From an uncultured bacterium (GTDB lineage Bacteria > Patescibacteriota > Saccharimonadia > Saccharimonadales > CAIOMD01), in assembly GCA_903880655.1 (NCBI GenBank), contig CAIRQE010000084.1, forward strand, positions 1-21,724: 21,724 nucleotides of DNA. The letters run 5' to 3'. The notes beneath the pieces were generated by a model. The model worked only from the letters and a program-made list of their open reading frames with translations. It searched no databases and had not been told where the DNA came from. A program made the position numbers and the translations under genes. Every line of letters begins with the position of its first letter. Positions within the stretch are counted from its first letter, which is position 1. This document shows positions 7,768 through 14,464 of this stretch, piece by piece.

Positions 7768-8265
7768 ATGAACAGTACACTCGTCCTACTCCTAGCCTGC
7801 GCCACTATTTTTGGAGTATTGCCATTATTTCTTAGAAGTAATGGTGCGCTCGTTCTCTTTACACTTTGTGTTGGACAAATATTAGCAGGCTTAGTCGGAA
7901 GTGATGTGTCAAACAACATAAGTACTAAAGTTTCATCGCCACTCCCTATTTTTACGATCGTGCAGATTGTTTTACTCGTTTTGCCAGCACTTCTCGTGAT
8001 GTTTATATATAAGCGAGCTGCGAAAGCCGATATTCTACTGCATATATTTACGTATGCAGTTGCCGTTATTGTTTGTTTTTCTGCTATAGCAACTTTTCTG
8101 CCTTATGCTGCACAGACCAGCGTTCAGGATAGTAGCGTTTATAGCCAAATTCATAGCTATGTGGGAGTTATCTTATCTGCCGGTATAATCGTCAGCCTTG
8201 TTATTTTGTGGCTAAAAAAACCGCATCATGATAAAAAACATGGCAAAAAACATCGTAGCAAATAG
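7768..8265 (+). CDS. Four-helix membrane protein of unknown function
   Basis: A 165-residue protein with four predicted transmembrane segments (about residues 2-20, 27-43, 61-80 and 90-112), a further hydrophobic stretch near 130-150, and a short His/Lys-rich C-terminal tail (KKPHHDKKHGKKHRSK) that probably faces the cytoplasm and could bind nucleic acid, anionic lipid or metal. I do not recognise the family. It follows the DUF192 gene by 18 bases but has its own extended -10 and no Shine-Dalgarno sequence, suggesting leaderless expression. Confidence 0.75.
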   Translation: MNSTLVLLLACATIFGVLPLFLRSNGALVLFTLCVGQILAGLVGSDVSNNISTKVSSPLPIFTIVQIVLLVLPALLVMFIYKRAAKADILLHIFTYAVAVIVCFSAIATFLPYAAQTSVQDSSVYSQIHSYVGVILSAGIIVSLVILWLKKPHHDKKHGKKHRSK

Positions 8266-8275
8266 AGATAGCAGT

Positions 8276-8304
8276 TTGACAAATAGGGGTAAATGAGAGA
8301 AAAT
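8276..8304 (+). promoter_or_regulatory. Promoter of tRNA-Lys
   Basis: A consensus TTGACA (8276-8281), 17-base spacer and a weaker GAAAAT (8299-8304). The predicted start near 8311 is ten bases before the mature tRNA 5' end. Confidence 0.5.
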
Positions 8305-8320
8305 AAAACAGCTTTTTTGT

Positions 8321-8397
8321 GGGCCCATAGCTCAGCCGGTTAGAGCACCTGCCTTTTAAGCAGGGTGTCGTGGGTTCAAGTCCCACTGGGCCCTCCA
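8321..8397 (+). tRNA. tRNA-Lys (anticodon UUU)
   Basis: Full cloverleaf: acceptor GGGCCCA/TGGGCCC, D-stem GCTC/GAGC, anticodon stem CCTGC/GCAGG with loop CTTTTAA (anticodon TTT), T-stem GTGGG/CCCAC with TTCAAGT loop. CCA is encoded (8395-8397). The discriminator base (8394) is T, whereas tRNA-Lys usually has A or G73. Confidence 0.97.
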
Positions 8398-8411
8398 TGT
8401 AAGCAAAATTC

Positions 8412-8439
8412 AAAAAGACTTCACTCGAAGTCTTTTTTT
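8412..8439 (+). terminator. Rho-independent terminator after tRNA-Lys
   Basis: A-rich run, stem GACTTC/GAAGTC with a four-base ACTC loop, then seven T. A near copy of its 3' half recurs at 9040-9063 beyond the toxin-antitoxin pair. Confidence 0.85.
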
Positions 8440-8450
8440 ATTTCTCCTGA
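8427..8450 (+). repeat. Direct repeat, left copy (flanks toxin-antitoxin)
   Basis: 24 bases beginning GAAGTC, then seven T, ending TCTCCTGA. It matches 9040-9063 at 23 of 24 positions. The two copies bracket a 589-base segment (8451-9039) that holds only the reverse-strand toxin-antitoxin operon and its promoter. Confidence 0.8.
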
Positions 8451-8471
8451 AAAGGGAGCCCCAGAATATGA

Positions 8472-8735
8472 CTAACCCTTATATACTTCTCGTCGATGAC
8501 CAGCCTTAACGACGAATACCGTAACAACTTGCTCCTTAACGATATAAAGAATACGATAATCACCTTGCCGAATGCGCCATTCGTCGCGCCCTTTCAAATG
8601 AACTGCATCCACAGGATAAGGATTATCTGCTAGTTTTTGAATACGATCAACAATTCTTTTTACATCTTTTGGGGCAATTGAAGGCAAATCTTTTTTACGA
8701 ACCTTTTTATTAATTTGAACTTTATATAAGGCCAT
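8472..8735 (-). CDS. RelE/ParE-family toxin
   Basis: An 87-residue basic protein with the RelE/ParE fold signature: KRIVDRIQKLADNPYP, then LKGRDEWRIRQGDYRILYIV and the C-terminal VVKAGHRREVYKG. The Arg residues in RIRQGDYR and GHRREVY correspond to those used by ribosome-dependent RelE-type mRNA nucleases, so an mRNA interferase is more likely than a ParE gyrase poison; the subfamily is not certain. It is the second gene of a two-gene reverse-strand operon and overlaps the antitoxin gene by 14 bases, normal toxin-antitoxin coupling. The stop is TAG. The pair sits between duplicated terminator sequences, which suggests it was inserted. Confidence 0.9.
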   Translation of the reverse strand: MALYKVQINKKVRKKDLPSIAPKDVKRIVDRIQKLADNPYPVDAVHLKGRDEWRIRQGDYRILYIVKEQVVTVFVVKAGHRREVYKG

Positions 8736-8955
8736 CAGCTTTGATCGCCTTCAAGAAAGATTCAAGAGTTTCAGTAGGCTCATCGCGTCGTTTATTAATT
8801 GCTTCGATGTCTTCAAGGTCTTCAGCAATAGCATAGGCAACCGCTCTATCCACATACTCAGACATAGTTTGATCAGTATCTATAACACGTCTCTTCAAGG
8901 CTTTTTTGACACTTGAACTTAAATATAATGTTGTTTTTGAATCATTTTTACTCAT
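8722..8955 (-). CDS. Antitoxin (ribbon-helix-helix type)
   Basis: A 77-residue partner of the RelE-like toxin. The N-terminal part (TTLYLSSSVKKALKRRVIDT, then MSEYVDRAVAYAIAED) fits a ribbon-helix-helix DNA-binding region: a short beta strand followed by two helices. The acidic C-terminal part (LEDIEAINKRRDEPTETLESFLKAI) would wrap the basic toxin. The gene is first in the operon and its start codon lies about at the predicted transcript start, with no room for a Shine-Dalgarno sequence. A palindrome in the promoter spacer is the likely operator for autoregulation. Confidence 0.85.
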   Translation of the reverse strand: MSKNDSKTTLYLSSSVKKALKRRVIDTDQTMSEYVDRAVAYAIAEDLEDIEAINKRRDEPTETLESFLKAIKADGLI

Positions 8956-8961
8956 AAAATA

Positions 8962-8990
8962 ATTGTAGCGCTTTAGCGTCTAGACGTCAA
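8962..8990 (-). promoter_or_regulatory. Toxin-antitoxin promoter with operator palindrome
   Basis: On the reverse strand: TTGACG (8990-8985), 17-base spacer, TACAAT (8967-8962). A perfect 10-base palindrome CGTCTAGACG (8977-8986) overlaps the spacer and the -35 edge, where a ribbon-helix-helix antitoxin would repress. Seven bases downstream of the -10 falls exactly on the antitoxin ATG. Confidence 0.75.
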
Positions 8991-9021
8991 TAATGTTCGT
9001 ACTCTTTTTTGAGAAATCTCT

Positions 9022-9050
9022 AAAAGGCTTCCTTCGAGTGAAGTCTTTTT
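9022..9050 (+). terminator. Terminator-like hairpin before yebC (duplicate)
   Basis: AAAGGCTTC pairs with GAAGTCTTT (one G-U), followed by a run of T. No forward gene ends here, so it has no obvious client; it appears to be a copy of the tRNA-Lys terminator left by insertion of the toxin-antitoxin module. Its inner 12 bases (9032-9043) are the exact reverse complement of 8419-8430 in the other copy. Confidence 0.6.
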
Positions 9051-9063
9051 TTATTTCTTCTGA
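9040..9063 (+). repeat. Direct repeat, right copy (flanks toxin-antitoxin)
   Basis: Matches 8427-8450 at 23 of 24 bases (single C/T difference). Its last two-base TG forms part of the extended -10 of yebC. Confidence 0.8.
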
Positions 9064-9069
9064 TAAAAT
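9061..9069 (+). promoter_or_regulatory. Extended -10 of yebC-ruvCAB
   Basis: TGA followed by TAAAAT (9064-9069). Predicted start near 9076, leaving a 19-base leader that contains AAAGGAAG ahead of the yebC ATG. Confidence 0.5.
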
Positions 9070-9094
9070 GTCTACAGAAGTAAAGGAAGAACAT

Positions 9095-9820
9095 ATGTCT
9101 GGACATTCAAAGTGGTCAACAATCAAACGTCAAAAAGGTTTAGCTGACGCAAAGCGGGGTGCTTTGTTTACGCGTATCGGTAATCAAATTGCAATTGCTG
9201 CTCGCGGTGGCACCGATCCGGACATGAATTCTGCTCTAGCTATTGCTATCGAAAAAGCTAAGGCTGCGAACATGCCGATGAATAATATCGACCGAGCTAT
9301 CGCACGCGTTGCAGATAAAAGTGCCGCACAATTACAGGAAGTTTTGTACGAAGGCTATGGGCCCGGCGGAGTGGGAATTTTAGTAGAGTGTGCGACAGAT
9401 AATATCAATCGTACTTACCCAGAAGTTCGCAATGCGTTTAACAAAAAGGGTGGAAATATCGCAGAACCAGGCGCAGTTTCATTTCAGTTTTCAAGACGTG
9501 GTTCTATTCGAGTTAAGGCAACCGGTGACGACGCAATCTTAACTATCCTTGATGCTGGTGCAATTGATGCAGAGGAAAATGATGGTGAAATCCAAGTTTA
9601 TACAGAACCAAAGGAACTCGCAAAAGTTCGAAAAGCTATAGAAGATGCTAATCTTCCTATCATCGAAGCAGAGCTTACCTACGTACCCAAGAACACGATA
9701 GAAATCACCGATCCAATCATTGCACAAAAAGTCGAGAATTTAATGGATGCGCTTGATGAGCTTGTTGATGTTGTCGAAACACACACTAATTTCGATATAG
9801 CTGACGGCGTGGAGCTTTAG
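9095..9820 (+). CDS. yebC: YebC/PmpR family protein (TACO1-like)
   Basis: A 241-residue protein starting with the invariant MSGHSKWSTIKRQKG. Other signatures: ARGGTDPDMNSALAIAIEKAKAANMP, YEGYGPGGVGILVE, NRTYPEVRNAFNKKGG. The family was described as transcription regulators, and newer work ties it to translation of polyproline stretches. The ATG at 9095 is chosen over upstream in-frame starts because of the N-terminal signature and the AAAGGAAG site. It leads the conserved yebC-ruvC-ruvA-ruvB cluster and ends two bases before ruvC. Confidence 0.95.
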   Translation: MSGHSKWSTIKRQKGLADAKRGALFTRIGNQIAIAARGGTDPDMNSALAIAIEKAKAANMPMNNIDRAIARVADKSAAQLQEVLYEGYGPGGVGILVECATDNINRTYPEVRNAFNKKGGNIAEPGAVSFQFSRRGSIRVKATGDDAILTILDAGAIDAEENDGEIQVYTEPKELAKVRKAIEDANLPIIEAELTYVPKNTIEITDPIIAQKVENLMDALDELVDVVETHTNFDIADGVEL

Positions 9821-9822
9821 CT

Positions 9823-10308
9823 GTGAAAATCCTTGGCGTCGATCCAGGGACGGGAATTGTTGGATTCGGTGTAATCGAAACCAATGGAAGGCAACATCAA
9901 ATGATTGATGCTGGAGTGATACGAACTCCTGCACACCAAGCGCTTGAATTGCGTCTCAAAACTATATTTGAGGGACTAACGGAAATTATTACTTTGCATA
10001 AACCCGACGTAGTATCTATTGAAAAATTATTCTTTGCTAAAAATGTAACAACTGCAATGAGCGTTAGTCATGCCCGGGGTGTCATTATGCTGGCCGCAGT
10101 GCAGGGCGGTGGTGCGATCGTTGAGTATACTCCTTTGCAAATCAAGCAGGCATTGACTGGCTATGGGCGGGCTGAAAAGAAGCAAATTCAGGAGATGGTA
10201 CGCGTCATGCTTAACCTGAAAGATATACCAAAGCCTGATGATTGTGCTGATGCACTAGCTGCAGCGCTCACGCATGCAACCGCCTCTCTGTTATACTCTA
10301 AGATATGA
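9823..10308 (+). CDS. ruvC: Crossover junction endodeoxyribonuclease RuvC
   Basis: RuvC resolves Holliday junctions produced by recombination, acting with RuvAB. The 161-residue protein has the catalytic acidic residues of the RNase H-like fold: Asp7 in GVDPGTG, Glu in SIEKLFFAKN, and the two Asp in the PDDCADALAAALTHA segment. The start is GTG at 9823, two bases after yebC. It stops with TGA (10306-10308), overlapping the ruvA ATG as ATGA; the next in-frame codon is TAG, giving a tandem stop. Its last codons contain an extended -10 for ruvA. Confidence 0.97.
   Translation: MKILGVDPGTGIVGFGVIETNGRQHQMIDAGVIRTPAHQALELRLKTIFEGLTEIITLHKPDVVSIEKLFFAKNVTTAMSVSHARGVIMLAAVQGGGAIVEYTPLQIKQALTGYGRAEKKQIQEMVRVMLNLKDIPKPDDCADALAAALTHATASLLYSKI
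10289..10297 (+). promoter_or_regulatory. Internal extended -10 for ruvAB
   Basis: TGT followed by TATACT (10292-10297) inside the end of ruvC. Transcription would start near 10304, immediately at the ruvA ATG (10305). No good -35 is seen. Confidence 0.4.
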
Positions 10309-10886
10309 TAGCGACATTGACGGGTAAAGTAAGTGAACAGATTAATGAAACGATTGTTTTGAATGTGCATGGTGTCGGCTACGGGCTCCTTGTATCGGCA
10401 GATGATTGGGGAAAATTATCGGTAGGCACAGAAGCCACCGTATATATTTATGAACATATTAGAGAACAATCACATGACTTATTTGGGTTTATATCGAGAA
10501 ATACGAAAGAACTTTTTGAAAAATTATTGAGTGTTAATGGTGTTGGTCCAAAAATGGCCTTAGCAATTTTAAGTGTCGGCTCAATGCAAGACGTTCAACA
10601 GGCAATATCTTCAGGTGATGTTAAATTGCTCCAATCCGCTCCAGGTGTTGGTAAGAAGGTTGCCGAACGAGTCGTTGTTGACCTGAAGGATAAGGTTGGT
10701 CTTATATCCAGTACGTCTGCAACTGCATTCTTGATCCAGCCATCCTATACGAAACTTGATGATGCCCATGAAGCGTTGCTTGCGCTCGGCTACTCCTTGC
10801 AGGATGCCGCTCAGGCGCTTGAATCAGTAGATAGTTCGCTGCCACTTGACGAAAAGATTCGACAAGCCTTAAAGGTTAGGACATAG
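10305..10886 (+). CDS. ruvA: Holliday junction branch migration protein RuvA
   Basis: RuvA binds four-way junctions and loads the RuvB motor. The 193-residue protein has the N-terminal OB fold (MIATLTGKVSEQ, VHGVGYGL, YIYEHIREQSHDLFGF), the two helix-hairpin-helix motifs (LLSVNGVGPKMALAILS and LQSAPGVGKKVAERVVVDLKDK) and the flexible C-terminal domain that contacts RuvB (LGYSLQDAAQALE). Length is normal. It overlaps ruvC by four bases and ends five bases before ruvB. Confidence 0.97.
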   Translation: MIATLTGKVSEQINETIVLNVHGVGYGLLVSADDWGKLSVGTEATVYIYEHIREQSHDLFGFISRNTKELFEKLLSVNGVGPKMALAILSVGSMQDVQQAISSGDVKLLQSAPGVGKKVAERVVVDLKDKVGLISSTSATAFLIQPSYTKLDDAHEALLALGYSLQDAAQALESVDSSLPLDEKIRQALKVRT

Positions 10887-10891
10887 AGAGT

Positions 10892-11893
10892 ATGATAGAA
10901 CGATTAGTAGATCCTGAGGTGAAAGAACCAATTGATGAGGCGATCGATACGAGCTTGCGTCCTAAGGATTTTGCAAGTTACATCGGACAGGAGCGATTGA
11001 AGAAAAACCTGCAGCTAACGATTGCAGCAGCAAAAAAGAGAAGTGAACCAATTGATCACGTTCTTTTATATGGCCCTCCGGGTCTTGGTAAGACAACAAT
11101 GGCGAGTGTTATTGCCAATGAAATGGGTGCACAGATTCGAATTACCAGTGGTCCGGCCATTGAACGCGCCGGAGACTTAGCGAGCCTACTTACTAATTTA
11201 CAGGATGGCGATATCCTATTTATTGATGAAATCCATCGCTTAAATCGGACAGTTGAAGAAGTCCTCTATAGTGCCATGGAAGATTTTAAGTTAGATATTA
11301 TGCTCGGAAAAGGGCCCAGCTCCCGTAGTCTAAGGCTTGATTTGCCGAAGTTTACTATTATTGGAGCTACAACAAGAACCGGAGCACTCGCTGCACCACT
11401 TCGTGATCGTTTCGGTATGATTCACCGTCTCGAGTTCTACACTCCTGAACAAATCGCTGAAATAGTACATCGATCAGCCGATATCCTGAACGTTGAAATT
11501 GTACCTGAAGCAGCAGCAATAATTTCAACCCGGGCACGTCTAACTCCTCGAATTGCAAATAGAATCCTCAAGCGACTAAGGGATTACGCTGATGTAAACG
11601 GAAAAGGGAAGATTGACGAAAAGATTGCTGGCGAGGCTATGGCGTTGCTTGAGATTGACGAACTAGGCCTTGATCCGGGAGATCGATTACTACTAAGCGC
11701 AATTATAGATAACTATAATGGTGGTCCAGTGGGTGTCGATACGCTCGCCGCCCTGATTGCTGATGAGCGCTCAACTATCGAAGATTTTTATGAACCATAT
11801 TTACTACAGATTGGCCTCATAGAGCGCACACCGAGGGGCCGTAAGGTAACACCCAAGGCGTACAAGCATTTAGGCAAAAAACACAATATATAG
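10892..11893 (+). CDS. ruvB: Holliday junction branch migration ATPase RuvB
   Basis: AAA+ motor that drives branch migration on RuvA-bound junctions. The 333-residue protein shows LRPKDFASYIGQERLKKNL, Walker A GPPGLGKTT, Walker B DEIHRLNR, sensor 1 IGATTRTGAL, the Arg-finger region PLRDRFGMIHRLEFY, and the C-terminal winged helix ending QIGLIERTPRGRKVTPKAYKHLG. All motor motifs are intact and the length is standard. It closes the yebC-ruvCAB cluster. No strong terminator follows; a new promoter lies about 17 bases downstream of its stop. Confidence 0.98.
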   Translation: MIERLVDPEVKEPIDEAIDTSLRPKDFASYIGQERLKKNLQLTIAAAKKRSEPIDHVLLYGPPGLGKTTMASVIANEMGAQIRITSGPAIERAGDLASLLTNLQDGDILFIDEIHRLNRTVEEVLYSAMEDFKLDIMLGKGPSSRSLRLDLPKFTIIGATTRTGALAAPLRDRFGMIHRLEFYTPEQIAEIVHRSADILNVEIVPEAAAIISTRARLTPRIANRILKRLRDYADVNGKGKIDEKIAGEAMALLEIDELGLDPGDRLLLSAIIDNYNGGPVGVDTLAALIADERSTIEDFYEPYLLQIGLIERTPRGRKVTPKAYKHLGKKHNI

Positions 11894-11909
11894 CGTAGTT
11901 AGCATTATC

Positions 11910-11918
11910 TGCTATACT
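11910..11918 (+). promoter_or_regulatory. Extended -10 for PH-domain protein
   Basis: TGC followed by TATACT (11913-11918). Predicted start near 11925, giving a short leader that consists almost entirely of the strong AGGAGGTG ribosome site. Confidence 0.55.
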
Positions 11919-11938
11919 ACATGTAGGAGGTGTAACTT

Positions 11939-12553
11939 ATGGTCGCAGGCAAAAGTTATCGAGAATCCGAATACTTCAAGACAATTGAGGATGTGGGAAA
12001 CGATGAGCGAATTATGTGTATCGTGCACCAGCATCCATTCGGCATAATCTTTATTTATATTCTTTCGTTCCTATGCCTTGCCTTCGCTCTTTTTGGAATA
12101 AGTATTATGTTGCCAAGTTTTGGGGGAACCACCATAAATTACGGCACGGTCGGTATGTTATCTGTCTTCGCGGTTTTCTTGATCGGGCTTATTCTTTCTC
12201 TTGCAACGTTTGTATATCGTAAGAGCAAATTAACGGTAACCGATAAAAATGTCGTTCAAATAATTCAAAATGGACTGCTCAACAGAAAAGTTTCACAACT
12301 TTCACTTGCTAATGTTGAAGATGTAACCAGCGAACAAAAAGGAATCTTTTCAAATTTGTTTAGCTATGGAGTACTAAATATAGAGACTGCTGGAGAGCAG
12401 ACAAACTTCTACTTTAATTATTGTCCTAACCCTCATCGAGTAGCAAAGATAATACTTCATGCTAAAGATGATTTTATGATTGCTACCGGACAAACGGGTT
12501 CAACCAGAAACCGCTTACATAACAGTCGCTCCAGCGACCACAACCACTATTAA
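11939..12553 (+). CDS. Membrane protein with bacterial PH domain (bPH2-like)
   Basis: A 204-residue protein: a cytoplasmic N-terminus, two transmembrane helices (about 34-58 and 70-93), then a bacterial pleckstrin-homology (DUF304/YdbS-like) domain from about 95 to 175 (KLTVTDKNVVQIIQNGLLNRKVSQLSL in part, ANVEDVTSEQKGIF, FSYGVLNIET). The last 30 residues are polar with His and Ser. Such proteins are membrane-associated with unknown ligands. The ribosome site AGGAGGTG is the strongest in the window. Its TAA stop overlaps the stop of the convergent pilin gene by four bases. Confidence 0.85.
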   Translation: MVAGKSYRESEYFKTIEDVGNDERIMCIVHQHPFGIIFIYILSFLCLAFALFGISIMLPSFGGTTINYGTVGMLSVFAVFLIGLILSLATFVYRKSKLTVTDKNVVQIIQNGLLNRKVSQLSLANVEDVTSEQKGIFSNLFSYGVLNIETAGEQTNFYFNYCPNPHRVAKIILHAKDDFMIATGQTGSTRNRLHNSRSSDHNHY

Positions 12554-13011
12554 TTAGAGACGTTTTTGACAACGATTGGTTGTGCGTTATTGGATTCAAG
12601 TTTTGCACTGAGAGTGAAGGTGGTACAAGTTGTCTTGGCTGTCGTGCAACCAGCTGGACCCGGAACATACTGGTAGGTGCTAATTGATAGAGTGCTTGAG
12701 AGTGAATCAGCATTTTTTGATCCTGGTGCTTGAAGATGATTAGTATTTAGGTTTCTAAGATTTTTCTGCACCCAATTTTCGCTTGAGAGCTCTGCAAGTG
12801 CTGGGTATGCGCCGTGCGACGCGTTGTATACTTCTAGCTGCATCGCAATTGCTTCCACGTCATTTCTTCGCTTGTTATCCCTGTTTTTCATTTGAATGCC
12901 ACTAAAGGTAACGACAACAAGCGTTGCTAGAACTCCAATAACTAATACAACAATAAGCATTTCAATTATTGTAAATCCTTGCTGGTTCTGTTTTTTATGT
13001 GTCATTTTCAT
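12550..13011 (-). CDS. Type IV pilin-like protein
   Basis: A 153-residue prepilin. A short basic leader (MKMTHKKQNQQG) ends in Gly12, followed by FTIIEMLIVVLVIGVLATLV: the class III signal with Glu at +5 for PilD-type cleavage and the N-methylated helix. The globular part contains two Cys (AGCTTAKTTCTT) that could form a disulfide, as in GspG/PilA-like pilins. It is transcribed after the PilB/GspE-like ATPase gene on the same strand but has its own consensus promoter. Because the -10 is only five bases from the ATG at 13011, translation may instead begin at the in-frame ATG at 13005; both leave the signal intact. Confidence 0.9.
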   Translation of the reverse strand: MKMTHKKQNQQGFTIIEMLIVVLVIGVLATLVVVTFSGIQMKNRDNKRRNDVEAIAMQLEVYNASHGAYPALAELSSENWVQKNLRNLNTNHLQAPGSKNADSLSSTLSISTYQYVPGPAGCTTAKTTCTTFTLSAKLESNNAQPIVVKNVSN

Positions 13012-13016
13012 AGGTT

Positions 13017-13044
13017 ATTATATGCTCCGTAATCGGGCTGTCAA
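13017..13044 (-). promoter_or_regulatory. Consensus promoter of the pilin gene
   Basis: Reverse strand: perfect TTGACA (13044-13039), 16-base spacer, perfect TATAAT (13022-13017). The -35 overlaps the TGA stop (13043-13041) of the upstream ATPase gene. The predicted start falls at or just inside the pilin start codon. Confidence 0.85.
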
Positions 13045-14333
13045 TCTTGTTCCCGTATAGTCTGTAGTCGCATAACTTCACTCATCGAGGTGAGTCCTCG
13101 AAGCATTTTTACGATAGCGTCCTGCTTTGTAGAAAGAGCTAAGGAACGCTTAATTTCATCCCTCAGTGATTGCCTTCCGAGATTAGCGAGAAGTATCTTC
13201 TGGAGCTCAATTCCATTTTGTACTATTTCAAAAACGCCGATAGAACCTTTGTAGCCTTTGTAGTTACAGTTTTGGCAACCATTTGGGCGAGCTTTCCAAA
13301 GCTGTTCAATCTTGCCGTAGGTTGTTGATAATTTTCTCTCTGCTGCGATTCCGCTGTCTTTTGCGGCCATTTCAAGAATATGTAATCGCTCAATTGCTAG
13401 ATTCTCATTGTTAGAAAATTCACGAAGCAGCATCTTAACTTCTTCTTCGGATGGTGCGTAGGCTTGTTTGCAATTATTGCAAAGAGTTCTAACCTGATCA
13501 TGAGTAATGGCTAATTGAATGTGTTTTGCTGCGGTATATTTATCGAGGCCACTATTTACGAGATGGTGAATGGCTTCAGCGCTATCTACCGCATGAAGCG
13601 ATCCAAACAGTAGGTGACCTTTTTGAATCGTTGTTTCAATGAGCTCACTTATATTTTTTAAATGGAGTGGTTGGATAAGTATTGCATCGGCATCTTGAAG
13701 TAATATATTTCGTAGTCCCATTTCAGTGGTGAGACCGTTCTTGTGATTTACTTGTGTTTGATGCGCGCCCTTGATGACATGCCTGACGGGATCTTCTATG
13801 GTAGCGACAGAAAGGCCACTGTTTGCAAGGGTAGAGAGCATCGAAAAGAGCGTTGCCGATTTTCCAGTATTTCTTTTGCCACTGACAATAATGAGACCCC
13901 GGTGAAGTGAGAGTGTTTGCTGGATAGTCTTTAGGCTTTGACCCCAGAAGCCAAGAGACTCAAGTGTTGGCGGTTTTGGATTGGTGTGCTGAATATGCAA
14001 AACCACTTTTTCTCCCTCCAAAATGGGAAGCACAGTAGCGGATACCTTGAAGGCGTTTTTCTTGAAAGAGTGATGGAAAATTCCTTGCTGGGCACTCGCA
14101 TGCTCAGTTATCTTAAGGTTGGACTTCAGTTTTATTTGAGCAATGAGAGCGTTATATTCACTTAAAGATAGATGACGTTCTTCTTTTAGTGAACCATTAA
14201 CCCTATAGCGTATTGCCATAGAACCTTTTCGTGGCTCAAGATGAATTGCTTTGGCGCCTAATGTAATTCCGTAGTCAACAATAGATTGCAGTCGAGCTGT
14301 AGTAGCAATAGGCTTTTTTTCTTGTGTTTGCAT
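13041..14333 (-). CDS. PilB/GspE-like secretion ATPase with degenerate Walker B
   Basis: A 430-residue member of the type II/IV secretion ATPases that power pilus assembly. It lacks the usual N-terminal GspE_N domain and begins in the N2 domain (LGAKAIHLEPRKGSMAIRYRVNG). Walker A is present (GKRNTGKS, 152-159), as are the Asp box (TIEDP, 178-182) and a CxxC pair set (C285/C288, C353/C356) for zinc. The Walker B region is unusual: LLQDADAILIQPLHL (211-225) replaces LRQDPDxxxxGEIRD, so the catalytic Glu is Pro222 and a conserved Arg is Leu212. The His box is altered to GSLHAVDS. It probably binds ATP but may hydrolyse it poorly, or be a regulatory paralogue. It lies beside a pilin gene. Confidence 0.88.
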   Translation of the reverse strand: MQTQEKKPIATTARLQSIVDYGITLGAKAIHLEPRKGSMAIRYRVNGSLKEERHLSLSEYNALIAQIKLKSNLKITEHASAQQGIFHHSFKKNAFKVSATVLPILEGEKVVLHIQHTNPKPPTLESLGFWGQSLKTIQQTLSLHRGLIIVSGKRNTGKSATLFSMLSTLANSGLSVATIEDPVRHVIKGAHQTQVNHKNGLTTEMGLRNILLQDADAILIQPLHLKNISELIETTIQKGHLLFGSLHAVDSAEAIHHLVNSGLDKYTAAKHIQLAITHDQVRTLCNNCKQAYAPSEEEVKMLLREFSNNENLAIERLHILEMAAKDSGIAAERKLSTTYGKIEQLWKARPNGCQNCNYKGYKGSIGVFEIVQNGIELQKILLANLGRQSLRDEIKRSLALSTKQDAIVKMLRGLTSMSEVMRLQTIREQD

Positions 14334-14344
14334 AGTACTCTACT

Positions 14345-14350
14345 AGTATA
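14345..14350 (-). promoter_or_regulatory. -10 element of the PilB-like gene
   Basis: TATACT on the reverse strand, 11 bases before the ATG at 14333; the transcript would begin about five bases before the start codon. No clear -35. Confidence 0.35.
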
Positions 14351-14412
14351 GCGCAAATAAGAGTAAGCGTTTTATATTTTTACAATATTATTACTCGAGA
14401 TGATACCAGTTT

Positions 14413-14421
14413 TGCTATAAT
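14413..14421 (+). promoter_or_regulatory. Extended -10 promoter of recA
   Basis: TGC followed by a perfect TATAAT (14416-14421). Predicted start near 14428, with a 37-base leader that carries GGGGAG and AAGG ribosome-binding bases. No -35 match and no LexA-type palindrome was found nearby. Confidence 0.65.
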
Positions 14422-14464
14422 GAGGAAACTGACACTAACGGTTGATAAAGGGGAGTAAGGTACT

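Noticed and set aside
14350..14464. LexA/SOS operator upstream of recA
   Set aside because: No palindrome of the GAACN4GTTC or CTGTN8ACAG type is present.
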